A stretch of 64,000 nt of DNA from Micrasema longulum (lineage: Eukaryota; Arthropoda; Insecta; Trichoptera; Brachycentridae), in assembly GCA_022494885.1 (NCBI GenBank), contig JAGVSM010002703.1, forward strand, positions 124,001 through 188,000. Reading direction: 5' to 3'. The notes below the pieces were generated by a model. It saw only the letters and a list, made by a program, of their open reading frames with translations. It was not told where the DNA came from and made no database searches. This document shows positions 1-12,600 of the stretch, piece by piece. A program made the position numbers and the translations under genes. Numbering within the stretch: the stretch's first letter is position 1; every line of letters begins with the position of its first letter.

Positions 1-838
1 AGAATCGCTATGGCATCGGATTATTACTTATTACGCAGAGTTAAATATAGATACCATAATTATCTATCAAAATATGATTTTTAATGGTCACTAAATAATA
101 ACTTTACAGGAGACAGTAAAAACTTCATAAATCAGTAATTTTAATTTTTAACTTTATGAGCTTTATTTTTTAATTGAATATTTTGTTTTTAAGGCATACA
201 TGATTTAAGTGTTTTATTTAAACAAATGTAAACTGCAACTGACTTACGCTGTATTCCAAGGAATATACATCTTTTTTTAAATACGCATGTGCAAATGATA
301 GATGCCATTTTGTACGGTAAAAATATTCAATCATAATTTTTAAAAACAGAAAAAATTACTTACATTGTATTCAAATTAAGGGGAAGATATGTTTTAATGC
401 AGCTAATGAATGATACCACAAAATAATATCAGATCTAATTGAAAATACTTTAAAATTAGTTAATGGCCTATCACAAGAAGTAAGTACAAAATTTACTAAA
501 ATGACAAAGAAATATCTTAAAGAGGTGAAAAAATTACAACTAGGCTTGATTGAGGCCCTAATGGCTAATGAGCTGAGGTCCAATGTCGCTGCGCCGGTAA
601 TCTGTAAATCAAACTTTCTTTTCTAAAAGAATTTTTGATTAATTTTTTGTCAAAATAAAACTACGTAATTTTCGTTTCTGTTATCACAAAAAATCCACCA
701 TCAAAAAATGATTTATTTTTTAAATCTCCCGAACAATTTTTTAAATCTTAACAGATAATACCGGCGCGTAACGACAAGATTACAGTTGACTATTGATGAA
801 ATATAATAATATTTGTTATTGCAATACATTCCGCATAC
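1..838. other. Left-edge intron sequence, no exon recognised
   Basis: This stretch lies downstream, in the minus sense, of the last visible exon of the Arkadia-like gene and is probably its next intron. A minus frame running from 583 down to 371 is open for 70 codons. It has no domain I recognise and looks like a repeat remnant. No RING-finger exon (C-x2-C ... C-x2-C) is visible in either strand here. Confidence 0.4.
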
Positions 839-3800
839 CTGCATGTGCTGCTGCCTGTGCCAAAGGCGCTCGTGGACTGCGTACGGGGGCACGGGCATGG
901 CAGGAGGGGGGCTGAAGCCGGAGCGCGGTACCCCCCCACCGGCACGGCCTCCCCCAGCCCCGCCCCCCATTACGGAGTGCCCTATGAGGGCAGGCAGCCA
1001 GGGCGGGGAAGTGCCCCCGTGCGAGTGCGCTAGCGGAGGCCCGTGGAGTCTCTGACGTCGCTCTAAATATTTGTTAAAGACATTATTTTCAATGTGTTAA
1101 AATATTTGTGGAAGAATGTGTTAAATTCGACAATCACCAGCTGAGGCCGAGGGGCATATTTGTAAATACCTAGTGTGTATCTGTTCGAGATGTTTCAGAA
1201 TCCACCCGAAGTGGCTTTGTAAATAGCAGACATGTTGGATGGATTAACCTGACGTGTACCTCAGTAATAACTAAAACATACCAAATTCTTTTATAAGAAA
1301 TTTATGGCGATACTAAAATGAAAACAAGAATATTTTTTTTGAGGACGTTAGCAGGCGCTACTCAGAGGCGATTTTGTGTTACAAAAAATATATATTGACT
1401 ATCCCATGTACCTCTGTGTCTTGATTTCATATATTTCGTACTACTCATCGAACATTTTTAAAACAACCCTAGGATCTTTATATATTTCCGAGGAATAGTA
1501 TGTAATTTAGTATCCTTAAAAAAATAATTTACACACTTCCTAGATCAATAAGGCATTTTATACATTTCCTAGGAATTCTATAAAATTCCTTAATTTCACA
1601 TATTACCTGTAACATTTGTATTAAATGCTAAAACCTTATGAGCTAACTTTATGAAGCATGCCTAAATAATGACTAGAATCTCACCTATATTATGATTGGA
1701 GTAGTGCGGTGGGTGTGTAAACACGTGCATCCACGTCCTCTGCGGGTGGTTGGTGTGAGCGGGGTGGGGATGTGCTCCCCCTCCACACGCCCCCCCTACA
1801 CTACCACATCCGTGGCCCACGTAAACACACGGGGGTAACCTAACCCTGGAACATTACATGTTCTTGAAATATATTCAAAATGAGGAAAAACATTTAAGAG
1901 AAGAGAATATGAGGGGCTGAGACCCATAGGAGCTTAAGCGACATTTGATATCAGCTTAAGCAAATTATGTTGGATGAAAAAATTCCTAAATTTGAGGCCA
2001 CACTAAGTCAAATGCCTATATTTAAGCTGGAAACTAAATTAATTAAAAAAATGGTTAAATTAAAGTGTTACAAAAAAAATGAGCTGTCAGTTTACATAAT
2101 TTGATTCCTTTTTTATTTTTGTTAAGAAAAAATCGTAACATTAACCGTAGTACATTTTTTTATTTGTTAATAAACTATTAAAAAAAGTCAATTTTTTAAA
2201 AAATTTTATGTATCGTATTATCAGCACTACGATTTTTGTATTTCTGAAATTACTCCACGTGTGACGTCTCAAGTTCTCTTCCGCTTCTTCTCGGTCAGTT
2301 CTACAGATTGGTCCTCTGAATTACCGTAAACCGAAAATCTTTCACAACTGTATCATCATTTGTTGATTCATATGAACTAGTGACGTCGTTCAAAGTAGTG
2401 CATTTTTATTATTTTTTTAATATATTTTTCATTTTCTCACTTTAGCGTTCTCCTCACTTTTTTGTTGCTTCCTTGAAAAACATAAAAAACTGCGGTTTTA
2501 CTTTATATATTTTTTACATACCATCACATAATATATTTTTTTAATGTCGTGACCCCATCTTTATTTCCTACAATTCATAAGACAGCCACATTTTGTTAGT
2601 TTTTAATATTCCATTTTATTGAACACATTCGGGAGAATAAAAATGACATTAATATCTAAAAAATTGAAAAAATGCAATGAGTCTGTTTTAGCCATGTACT
2701 CTTCATATATCTGTGGGTCGGGTCTAGAAGGGCTAATATCAGATTTCATAATTTTATTGCCACCATTTTGTAGTGGGTGGATATCAATTATAAACTTGTA
2801 TATGTATTAAACTATTTTATACACACATACATGGTTGTAATGTTTTTTATTAATATTCAATATCAAACAGTTCATTTTAACGCTACAAAATGGCTAAATA
2901 ATTATTCTCCTGTAATATTACAATTTACGACATTGGCCCTTATAGATCTAGGCCACAGATATATATATATATATATATGATTTGGTTATAATGTATATCT
3001 CTTTGGTAAAATACATTTTACAAATTTTTTTGAGGAAAAGTTTTTTGTAAATGTTATAAAATGATTATTTTAACCCAGCCGATTACAAATCTTAACCTCT
3101 GTTAAGGCATAGACTTTCATATTCTCAACAGCTACATACCTGTTGAAAAAATATCTAAATAAATTGATGATTATTAAATAACAAGGTTCTGTACCTCGAT
3201 CGCTGTACATTTAGGTGTGGGGGCTGAGATAGCTGTGGGGCGTGTCTCGGGGGGCGAGGGGGCGGTCCCCTAATGAAGTCCATCTCCACACGGCCACCCG
3301 CAGGCCCCTGGGCAGGAACGGGGGAGTCCACCCTGGCAGGACGATCCTCATCTGGTTCGTTAGTGAGGTCTACTATTGCCTGAGTCATCTGAAAAAAAAA
3401 TTCTCTGATCGCTTTTCCAAGTAACAAAAATTATCCAGATATCCGGAACTGGAGTATTAATGCTGTGCCCTCTTCAACACTGGGTGTGGATAAGGTAAAA
3501 AAATATGATTTTCTACTGATATATCAACAAAATCTCATCTCTTTTCCCAAAAATATGCAATCTAGCAAAAATCCCTTTTTTGTTTTAATGACTATAACTC
3601 TAAGTGAAATTCTCAACAAATGTTGTTAGATTGTTTTTTTTTATGTAATTAAATATATATTTTTTTTATAATTAAACTGATTGTTATGGAATTTCGCCAT
3701 AACATATTTTAAAAAAATGCAATTTTGTGCTCGGGTTCGATTTCCAACATAATTAGAAATATTCCATGCAAACTCACAGATCAGAGATGTAAGGTTCAAA

Positions 3801-6800
3801 CCCAACTCTATCACAACTTGATTCTCATTTTCAAGCACAGACACTCGTGACTTTTTGAAAATAGACTAAAGATTAAAATATTTGGGTAAACAATAAGAAC
3901 GCCAAAAATATGAAGATACGCTGCATTTTATGTACCAATGGAATGACCTAATTGTTCCATCATCATCATCATTCCATGTCCGCTCCCTAGTTGGAGCATA
4001 TGGTATCCACAAAGAGCCTCCATGCATCTCTGTCGGCTGCCAACTTCATTGCGTCCTCCCAAGTCAGGTCCTCGTACCGAAGTTCTGACATAAACTGCCG
4101 GCGAATTGTTTAATATTCATATTTTATTTTTGTTAACTTATTAATTCGTTTTTTTCAACATAACTTAAGAAAATGTTGGCTAATCCATGCCGAGGACACT
4201 TAGATTCATTTATTGATTTGGTGTTTATTTTTTAAACCTCAATATTATAATTTCAATGTTGAAAAACACATATATATTTATTTATTCTTTCTTTCACAAT
4301 TTTCATATTAATTTTTCACACTAAAAATCAAGTTTTACACTAATTTATTTTTTGTTCATAATACGGAGTGAGTAACCTTTTTAGTTCGGGGTGTTTATAT
4401 TATGAAAAAACCTGGTTTGACCCTGTGTGGGTGCTGTGTTACATCTAGGAATATTAATAATTTTTGCAGCCCTAGTAAATGAAAGGGTTTTGTTTTTTTT
4501 ATTATTATTAAAGAGCAAAAATAAACATTAAAGCCTTTTTTGTTGCTGAACTTTATTTGCTAAATCTTCAATTGAAGGTTGGTATTTGGCACATTTTAAA
4601 CACAAGGAAGCGTTACAAACTTTATCAGTCGATTTTGAAAAATTGGTTTTAATATTATTTAACGCTGAGAAAAAGGTCTCACAAAAGTATGTTGAGGTAT
4701 ATATTGTGAGTAAACCACTACTAGATTTTTAGTAAATGATGCGTGTCGGCCAAAATGTCTCGGCGAGTCATCTCTGACACGCGTCATAGGTTACCCATCA
4801 CTAGTATGGGGGATTGATGATGATGATACTTATGAAGAGAGAAGTTAGTGTTTTAGACTTACCCTCGGTTCGGGGTTGTGTAAAACTTGCACATCATCAT
4901 CGTCATCACTGGACGCCATATCTGACAACCAATCCAACTGTAGATCAGGTGCGGACAGTGCTGTGCTTGTGGTTTCTGTTTTAGGAACTGCATTACCCTG
5001 GAGATACAAACAAATCAATTTTATTTTGTTACCTATAAGGTATCATATTTGTAAAGTGAAAATCATAATAATTATATCTTACATTTTCACAACATCTTCC
5101 AATACAAGAAATAATAGAGCCAACTACTCTACTTGTTCCGGGAGTTGCTTCAATAGACTGAGATTCGCCGAGAGAATTGTTATGTTCCTGGTTTACAGTG
5201 GGTTTAGGGCTTTCCTGTTTTATTCTAGTGGGATTATGACACAGCTGGGTACCCGATGCAGTATCAGTGTCATTATCCACTTCCTGTTTTACATCAACGT
5301 CCATCCTCTCCGCCTCTGGGACTTGGAGGTCTGCTATTTCTGTTTTGAAGGTGCTTGTCGCTGGTAAGGCACTTTGTAAAGGCATTTGGCAATTTTTACA
5401 ACAGGTTTGTGTCAGTGGCGAACTTTCCACCTCTCTTTTCACAGAAGTTGATGGACCGGGTATAGGCTCTGGGGAGGAAGACGACCGCTCTTGTTTCACT
5501 AATGGAATTTTGTCCCTGTCTGGTACTGAATTAACTTCATTCTGTTCTACTTTGATAATAGACATATCACATCTATTTGCGGAGGTAATCGCGGGTTGAG
5601 ATCCTTCGTTGGCCACGGAATTCCGAATAACATTGTTTTCTAGCGAACTAGGGTGCTGATGTATGTCAAGTGGTTGGTTACCAGTTCCTGGACTAATGTT
5701 TTGAGAAGAAGTTGATTGACTTAAACCACAAGAACACATATTGTTACATGGCTCATTAGGAATGTTGCGAACACTCGCATATGAGGGATGGCGATGCATC
5801 GAAAGACATTTTCCTTTGGACGAGTCAGATACAAGGCTACATTCTTGTTTTATGACAGGTTGACTCTCTTCTCCATGGGCCAATTGTGGAATATGAGATC
5901 CCGAAGAACTTGCCCCGGCAGGGTCTGGCATTCCATAAAAAACCATAGAGTTACGTGCAGAGCTGGGCAAAGAAGGAAAACATCTTTGGCACTTGCAAGG
6001 CATTTCTTGGCAAATGGGATCTTGAGAATTGTGGCACTTATGAGATGTTTCAGCGGACCTGCGACGTTCATGAGGCGGATGTCGCTGGCAGCTGTGTTTC
6101 CATTTATTATTGCAGCAATTCAAAGGCCTCGGAGCGGTTTCTTTTGATCCGGAGCTAGGTTCTTGTTTAATTTTAGGAGCACTTTGGCTAGGTAATGGGG
6201 TGTTTCGTTCGGTTTTAATTTGCAAATCCGCTCCGTCCGAAGGATTACTAGCACCTACTATTCTCTCCATTTTATTAATTCTAGCTGCAATTTTCTTATT
6301 ATGGGGCTCACGAAGAACTCTCTTCCTGGGTGTGAGACACCTATCGTCTTCCTCTCCGGAACTTACTTCAATCGGTGGGAATAACAACGAAGTGGCTCCA
6401 GAATTAGGAGTTTCAACTTCGGGTATATCATTAAGAGCAAAAGTATTGCGATCAGCATCATTTCTGCGCAAATAATTGGTATAATTACTGGGTCCGGCGT
6501 AATCTCCAGCAGCATCTCGAAGGCGAGAGTTATTACTGAGATTGAGAATATTCTCATTGTGATAGGGTAATGGTTGCACTCGGCGTCGTAGGCGGTCTGA
6601 GAACGGTTCCCCATACCCGATTCCGACAAAACGAATTCGGCGCGGCGACTGGTTCATCCAAGGATCCGGACTCTCCGCATCAGCGAAGGCTCGACTGCCA
6701 AAGTCGCTCTCCAAGTCCTCCGAGGGAGAGTAGTCCGTAACCAATCCGGTAGTTGGAAAAAAAACTGAATGTATAGAACCATCACGCGGAGGTAGCGGTG

Positions 6801-7119
6801 GCGGACGAGGGGAAAGGCTCGGAGGGGGAATAAAAGGAATAATGCGAGAGGGGAGATTGGATCCGGTGGGATCAGAGTTACTCCGATCGTCCAGGAACTT
6901 GCCACTCGCATTGTCCGGTACGTTCTGGTAGTACAGCCGAGAGTCGCTTTCACTATAGGGGTAGTGGTTAGAGAACTGGAAGGTGGGGTTGGTATCAGAA
7001 GGAGTAGAGAGATTGCAAGGGACACGCTGTATAGGGGGCTTGGGACCCGCAGCTCCGGAAGGGTGCTCGAATACTTCGATGTCATCATCGCTCACGGCAA
7101 ACAATGGTTCACAATCCAT
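839..7119 (-). CDS. Arkadia/RNF111-like E3 ubiquitin ligase, N-terminal and central part (partial)
   Basis: Four coding exons are visible, all joined in phase 0: 7119-5083, 4997-4863, 3388-3209 and 1051-839 (855 codons). The start ATG at 7119 sits just after a splice acceptor (TTTTCCAG), so a non-coding exon lies upstream. Exon 1 (679 codons) is acidic and disordered. It carries a basic stretch near residues 264-280, Cys/His-rich patches, and nine psi-K-x-E motifs between residues 301 and 636. SUMO-interacting-like hydrophobic/acidic stretches occur at residues 14-17 (IEVF), 250-259 (IEVSSGEEDD), 715-718 (VQVL after five Asp) and 729-733 (IVDLT). The last exon ends in HERLWHRQQHMQ. Arkadia-family proteins are SUMO-targeted, RING-type E3 ligases in TGF-beta signalling and the DNA-damage response. 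The RING would be encoded left of the window. The join 3209/1051 uses donor AAT|GTACAG. A second GTACAG 12 bases downstream, at about 3197, would break the frame. The family call rests on SIMs, layout and the final motif, so it is moderately sure. Confidence 0.66.
2208..2415 (+). repeat. Interspersed repeat, family E (MITE-like)
   Basis: The sequence from ATGTATCGTATTATCAGC to TCAAAGTAGT is closely matched at 57020-57200 (same strand) and in inverse orientation at 17420-18220. Shared landmarks are 'gaaattact', 'caagttctc' and 'gttgattca..gaact(a)gtga'. It lies in an intron of the Arkadia-like gene and has no coding capacity. Confidence 0.6.
2959..2978. repeat. (AT)10 microsatellite
   Basis: An uninterrupted AT dinucleotide run in an intron of the Arkadia-like gene. 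Confidence 0.9.
3720..3956 (+). repeat. tRNA-like SINE remnant
   Basis: It has a B-box-like 'gggttcgatttcc' near 3733. Its tail ('aagatacgctgc...tgtaccaatg') is matched at 10485-10510. The 3' end runs into an ATC microsatellite shared tail-to-tail with the LINE piece that follows. The head is too degraded to assign a tRNA parent. Confidence 0.35.
3957..4112 (-). mobile_element. LINE reverse-transcriptase ORF, 3'-terminal fragment
   Basis: On the minus strand it reads LTWEDAMKLAADRDAWRLF followed by VDTICSN and a stop. This is the typical C-terminal end of the LINE ORF ('W..A..LA.DR..WR'). A GAT/ATG microsatellite tail follows. Only about 40 codons remain. Confidence 0.7.
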
Positions 7120-7628
7120 ATCAACTGGAAAACAAATTTTTATTTTATTAATTTTTTAGTTAAATTATTTGTGTTAAGTATGTCATTTACAGAAAATATC
7201 ACAAATAAACTGTTGATATTATATCAAAAAAGAGGTTGAATTGTATGTGTATGTGTTACATGTACTTTATTTAGTTTGTTATCTAAAATTCATGAGCCAA
7301 ATAAGTACACAACTCTCCTAATTCTAAAGTTCCCGTCACAATAGATCTTCACAAGTCGCAGTGACGTCAGGAGCTTGCATAGCACTGACCCCAACCTCTA
7401 AGAATTCTAATGTTCCTATGAAACCACAATAATTACAAATTGATCATCTTTAGCAAGGGACTAGATTTATATTACAAGTACTATAACTGTAATTGCAAAA
7501 TTTATATAAACTACCTTAAAACTGCTCACGTAAAATAAATCATTACGATGACACTATTACTATTGATAATTTGATAAAATAAGTTATTAGTGATCAATAG
7601 TTAATAATATTCAACAAATAAACTCATT

Positions 7629-8917
7629 CTACAAAGGAGTTAAAAATGAAAAAAATGGTGCAGTGACGATTATTGTTAAAAACATGGGTTTATTGACAAA
7701 TCGTATCTTGTATTTAGTTAATGGAAAAAGATCTTCTTGGGGATTCGCTTGAGTGTACCCACTACTGAACAACTCATCATCATCCAAACTCTTTTCCTCA
7801 TATGATGGTGTACAGGCACTGCATTGGTAAAGTAAATGCATCATAACTCCTTCATCTGTTACAGGAAGGTAAGGTGATCAATCTTTCTCTTCAGGTGCCA
7901 GGCCAGGGACATTGACACATTGCAATATAAAACCACCTTATAAACAAATATTTCATGTCGACCTTTCTAGGAACCGGACCCTGGACCACAAGCATGGCAG
8001 GCTACTAGAACTACCACACGACGAAGCAGACTTTCCCCGTCTCGGCTTCCTTTTTCAGGATATTTACCATCAAGAGTAGCCATCGAGTCGAAAACACGCT
8101 TCCAGGATTATGGTTTTATTTCACACACAATACTGTATTCTTCATCAATCCGTATACAGACAGAATAAGAAACTTATTTTCCAAAATGAAGAAATGAACC
8201 TAGTCTATTTAAAACAAAGATCTACATCGATATTTACTTTCTGAAATGAAACTTGGAGGATTCGTTTTTGGTGGAAATTAAAATGTTTTTTCTAGTATTA
8301 CGATAAGTAAATGTGAAGCAGCGTTAAGGGGAACGACATACAGCTTCGAACTCACGGTAAAAAGTTAGTGTTTTCTACTCTACTACGCGTTTTGCACGGC
8401 AATGTAGATGCGGCACGAAGCGACAACGCTCGCTGCCCCCTCCTCGCTCTCCGTGGCGTTTGATGATTTTTAGAACCTAATTTGAACACGGAGTTGTATG
8501 AAGCATCATCTCTATTTAATTATGCCTCAGTGGGGGCAACAGCCCAATTGTCCAAGCCAATAAACCGCTCTAACGTTTTTTAGTTAATTACCTACACTAA
8601 CGTGTAGGTAATTAACTACAAAATAGATATAGATTATTGTGCATTATTACACAGATCACCAAGGGCAAGCTTGAAATGCAGACTAAAATAATAAACCAAA
8701 ACTGATTATTTGCACACATGTTACTAGAATCCGATGATATTTTCAAGCAAGGTGATAAAGCAGGAATAATGAAAAACACATAACAAAGGTTATTATTACC
8801 CGATTGCGGAGCTTCATCAACAGTCGATGTAAATGCAGTGTCAAATATGTCTGCTAAAGACGAATTTCCCGTGATGGACCACGAGCTGCTCTCGCGGGAA
8901 TCATTCTTGTTATCCAT
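7629..8917 (-). CDS. Uncharacterised 114-aa protein with hydrophobic C-terminus
   Basis: Two coding exons: 8917-8800 (ATG to a GG|GTAATA donor, phase 1) and 7855-7629 (after CTGTAACAG, to a stop). The join makes a GAT codon and gives 114 residues. The N-terminal 45 residues are Ser/Thr/Asp-rich. The middle has CSAC and an acidic SLDDDEL stretch. The last 18 residues (MFLTIIVTAPFFSFLTPL) are hydrophobic, which could be a tail anchor. I do not recognise the family. It is divergent from riboflavin kinase and lies head-to-tail upstream of the Arkadia-like gene on the same strand. The gene call rests on a clean splice and consistent phase; the second exon could be an alternative 3' end. Confidence 0.55.
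7950..8125 (-). repeat. SINE-like repeat, family C
   Basis: It shares 'gagtcgaaaacac' followed by 'ccaggatt' with 49850-49990. On the minus strand a degenerate tRNA B-box-like stretch precedes it. It lies in the single intron of the 114-aa gene. Confidence 0.35.
8581..8618. repeat. Perfect 17-bp inverted repeat with 4-nt loop
   Basis: Left arm 8581-8597 (TAGTTAATTACCTACAC) and right arm 8602-8618 are exact reverse complements around the loop TAAC. It lies in the intron of the 114-aa gene, 182 nt downstream of the exon 1 donor in the minus sense. It could be the end of a snap-back element or a cruciform-prone site. Confidence 0.9.
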
Positions 8918-9636
8918 CTAAAACATCGGAACATGTATTCCAGTTCAAAATACCCATTGCTGATATGTTTTTCAGTAAAAAAAAATATCGACTCACTGTT
9001 CCGCCGTAAAAAGAAAAAACACCTCAACCGATTGTCAAAAAAGCTTCAAGGGCAATAAAGCCATATACATTTTGTAGACTATTTCGCAGACGTATTCAAT
9101 CAATTATATCTCCGGGCATTAGACTTAGTCCCGGAAAATATAATTAACTCTCAAACTTACTAACGCGCACATCTGACACATACAAATAAAATTTCCTTCA
9201 ATTCAATTCACATATTATTCACAAGTCACAAAACCAATGTGAAGATGGTTACGAATGGTTACGAACACGAACATAATAATAATACCTGTTCATAAAAGCG
9301 CCAATATAAATATACAGCTGATCTGACAAAATCTGGCAACATTGACCGTTCGTAAAAAATGTCACATTATTTGAGTAAATATAAATTCTAGTTTTAGTAC
9401 TCGTTTTGTTTTGTCCAATGTGTGTTGTTAATTTCAATCGATTCAGGTTATTCGATGATCTGCGAAATTACTAGAGTCCAGATTATATTGATCTGTGGGT
9501 TCAATGTTGAATGCGGTTAAGTGTTAATTTATTTCAAATATTTTAATAAATTAATTCGTGTTTTCCAAAATTCAAAGAAATCTTCACACTAAAAAACCGA
9601 AAATAAATAATTTATTTTATATTGTAGTTCATAAAA
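8918..9636. promoter_or_regulatory. Shared 5' region of two divergent genes
   Basis: The interval separates the start codon of the minus-strand 114-aa gene from the start codon of riboflavin kinase, so it should hold both promoters and 5'UTRs. A possible acceptor (ATTGTAG at 9621-9627) lies ten bases before the riboflavin kinase ATG and suggests a 5'UTR intron. No TATA box or initiator could be assigned with confidence. Confidence 0.4.
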
Positions 9637-12600
9637 ATGACTTCAGAATATTTGCCATATTTTGCAAAAGGTGAAGTAATCAAAGGTTTTGGAAGAGGAT
9701 CCAAGCAACTCAAATGTCCTACAGGTAACCTAATAATTATCTGAATTTGTTTTTTTCCAGATAAATTGACACTTATAGATACTGTAGTTTAAGATAGTCT
9801 ACAAAGTATAAAACACACTAGACAAAACAATTAATAATTATCATTATTCATCATTAAAATGGCGTGAAAGTGTATTTTATCTAATAGTACCTACTGAATG
9901 TAGTAAATTGAAATTTAATTCATGCTTTTATATTTTTTGTGTTATGACTCATAAATTGTTGACTCAAACCTTGAATGGATAAGATAAAGTGTAAAGATAA
10001 ACGTGAGAAATTTCGCACTTTGTATTCACATACTTTTAGAAAAATCTTAATATGCTTACAGGAAACAGTTGACTTTTGCTAATTTTCACTCAGACGTAGG
10101 ATTTTACCTTTTTAAAAATTTTGTAAAACTGCGCCTTAATTTTTTGTATGAATGTGCTTATTCCCTCCCTTTCTCTTGTATCCCGGCAGAATAAATAATA
10201 CAATTCTGGTTGTGAAATAGGATCAGAACCTTGGATAATGAAGTATTCTTAACTTGATGGCTACTACGCAAAAATCATAAAAAAATAAAATTAAATAGAG
10301 ATTAGCGCGCCTCATGGACTACTGGTTGGTTTGTTTGCCTACTATGCCTGAGGTCTCAGGCTCGATTTCTGAAATATATTTCATTAATAGGTGGTTTATC
10401 ACACCAATATTTGTGTCGTTTACTATAATAGTGGTGTAACTCCAAGTTTTTAAAAATATTTTTTTATTGACAAAAATGATCAAGATAAGCTGCGATTGGT
10501 GTACCAATGCATTGCCCTATGCACCATTAGATGTGGAAAGGGGAATGATAATGATGAAAAGACATTGACTAATCTATTTCCTTCAGTATAATAATAGTGA
10601 ACGAACTCGAAATTCCTAATAATTTCCACTATATGGTATTATTTATTTTTACTGTGGTACTTAAAAACTAAAATAATTCACTATTTATTCAAACATTTTT
10701 TTCACATTATAAACAATAAATAAATTTAAAAATATTACCTCACTTGTACCCTCCCGAGGACACTTAATAATATACTTTTTTTATTTTTTTACATGTGAGA
10801 ATATACCAAGAAGACTTAATATACAGAGAGAATTTTAAAAAATTTAATACAGTTTTAAGCACTACGTATTTATGTTTTTAATTGAATTTCTGTATACTTA
10901 TTTTATTTATATTATAAAATGCACAATATAAGAACAAAAACATAACTGTAACTGGTTCGGTTTAATAGTGAAGTAAGTCACTAAACACAGTAATATAGTG
11001 AAGTATATCCACGTTAAATTAGTTTAGCCCCATTGAAATATTTCGGTAATGGATCGTACTGAGTTTTTGAGTACTAATGCATTACAAAATGTAATAATAA
11101 ATTGAAAAAAAAACACTTGCGGTTATAGCTTTAACTGGCTCATTATCAGATGGCTTTATTTTGAAAAAAGTCAGCTTTTACCATTAAATTTTAGGAAGCT
11201 ATTAAAAACAAAACACCGCTTTACGTTGTGAACTTACCTAAAAAGAACAAATATTTGAAGATAGAATTTCAATCAGAATAATTGGCATGCATCCATGAGA
11301 AGATGTATGAATGCAGAGGAAGTGAGGTCTGTATCCAAAGACAGAGTGATATGGTGTTTTATCCTCTCTGCCTACCCCTACAAGAAAACGGAACTATGTT
11401 TTCTTGTTTAAAGAAGCAACGAAGACCGGTTAATAATAATTTGTATCACATTCAACGGGATGCACTTTACCCATCAAGAAAACGTATTACCAGTGCAAAG
11501 GAAAAAAATATGATAGATCTTTTTTTCTTTTTTTTAAGCCAATCAACAGGCTTAAGTAAGCCCTAATAGATTGGAATTAATGAGTAGTACTTAATCTAAA
11601 CATTCTTAAAATCCACTTAAATTAACAAAGTGTATAATTAAATTAAATATAGCATAATCTAGGCGGAAATGGCAAGTGTGACATCGCGAGTCAGGAGAGA
11701 CAACACCGCTTGCTTCTGAAATGCCTCCCCTTGCTGTAGAAACACATCGACAGTACCGTTTAGTGAGATTTCGTTCACTGTTTTGAGATCCTTGGCAGAG
11801 GGGAAAAGAATCCGATGTTAGTTTTATAATTCATTGTAATAGCTGATATTTTAATTTTTATTCTGAAATCATTACCACTTATTCACTTCATGAATGTTTT
11901 CTAATAATAAAATGTAATTACTTGAATGGTGATAAAATATTTTTTGTTTTCCATTTTACAAAACCTCAAAATTATATCTCACAATTAGTATTAAAGGAGT
12001 TACACCATATTATAATAAACAACACATTCCATAGTTCCCACACTTGCACCTGAAGAAAACTAACTATCTTACATTACCCGACATTGAATAAAATGCTGGC
12101 CTAAACGGCTAACTTCGGCTTTCTAGAGTGTCGTCTCTGTCGCACGAGTCCAGTAATCTGTGACATAAAATGTCCTAAAAATTTGTTGACTGTATATTTT
12201 GCTATTTTCTAGCTAACTATCCGTTAAATGTTGTTGAAGCATTGCCGAAAGACTTCCCTCCTGGAGTTTACTATGGATTGGCTTCTGTTGATAATGGACC
12301 GGTTTATAAAATGGTTATGAACATTGGTTGGTGCCCTTATTATAATAATGAACACAAATCAATGGTGAGTCAACAAAATACGTCCTTTGTTTCCATAAAA
12401 TACTAATTTCGCATCCCTCATTCTATAATACATTACATATGCATACAAATTATATAAATGAACAGTAGGTGATGTGGAGAGATGCGCATTATGGCTTAGT
12501 CCACGTGTCATTTTTTTTTTACTAATTTAAACTATTCTTGGTTTATTTTAGGAAACACATATTTTACATGAGTTTGACGGAGACTTTTATGGATCTGAAT

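Noticed and set aside
371..583. 70-codon minus frame near the left edge as another Arkadia exon
   Set aside because: No RING residues and hydrophobic, repeat-like content; it does not follow the protein pattern of the visible exons.
813..1055. Plus-strand open frames over the GC-rich Arkadia-like exon
   Set aside because: They are antisense shadows of the minus exon 1051-839, open because of G+C content.
4790..4840. GATGATGAT microsatellite as a regulatory site
   Set aside because: Short trinucleotide runs of this kind are common as LINE and SINE tails here; nothing else supports function.
4876..6475. Several plus-strand open frames of 67-163 codons
   Set aside because: They lie opposite the long minus exon 5083-7119 and have no domain or splice logic of their own.
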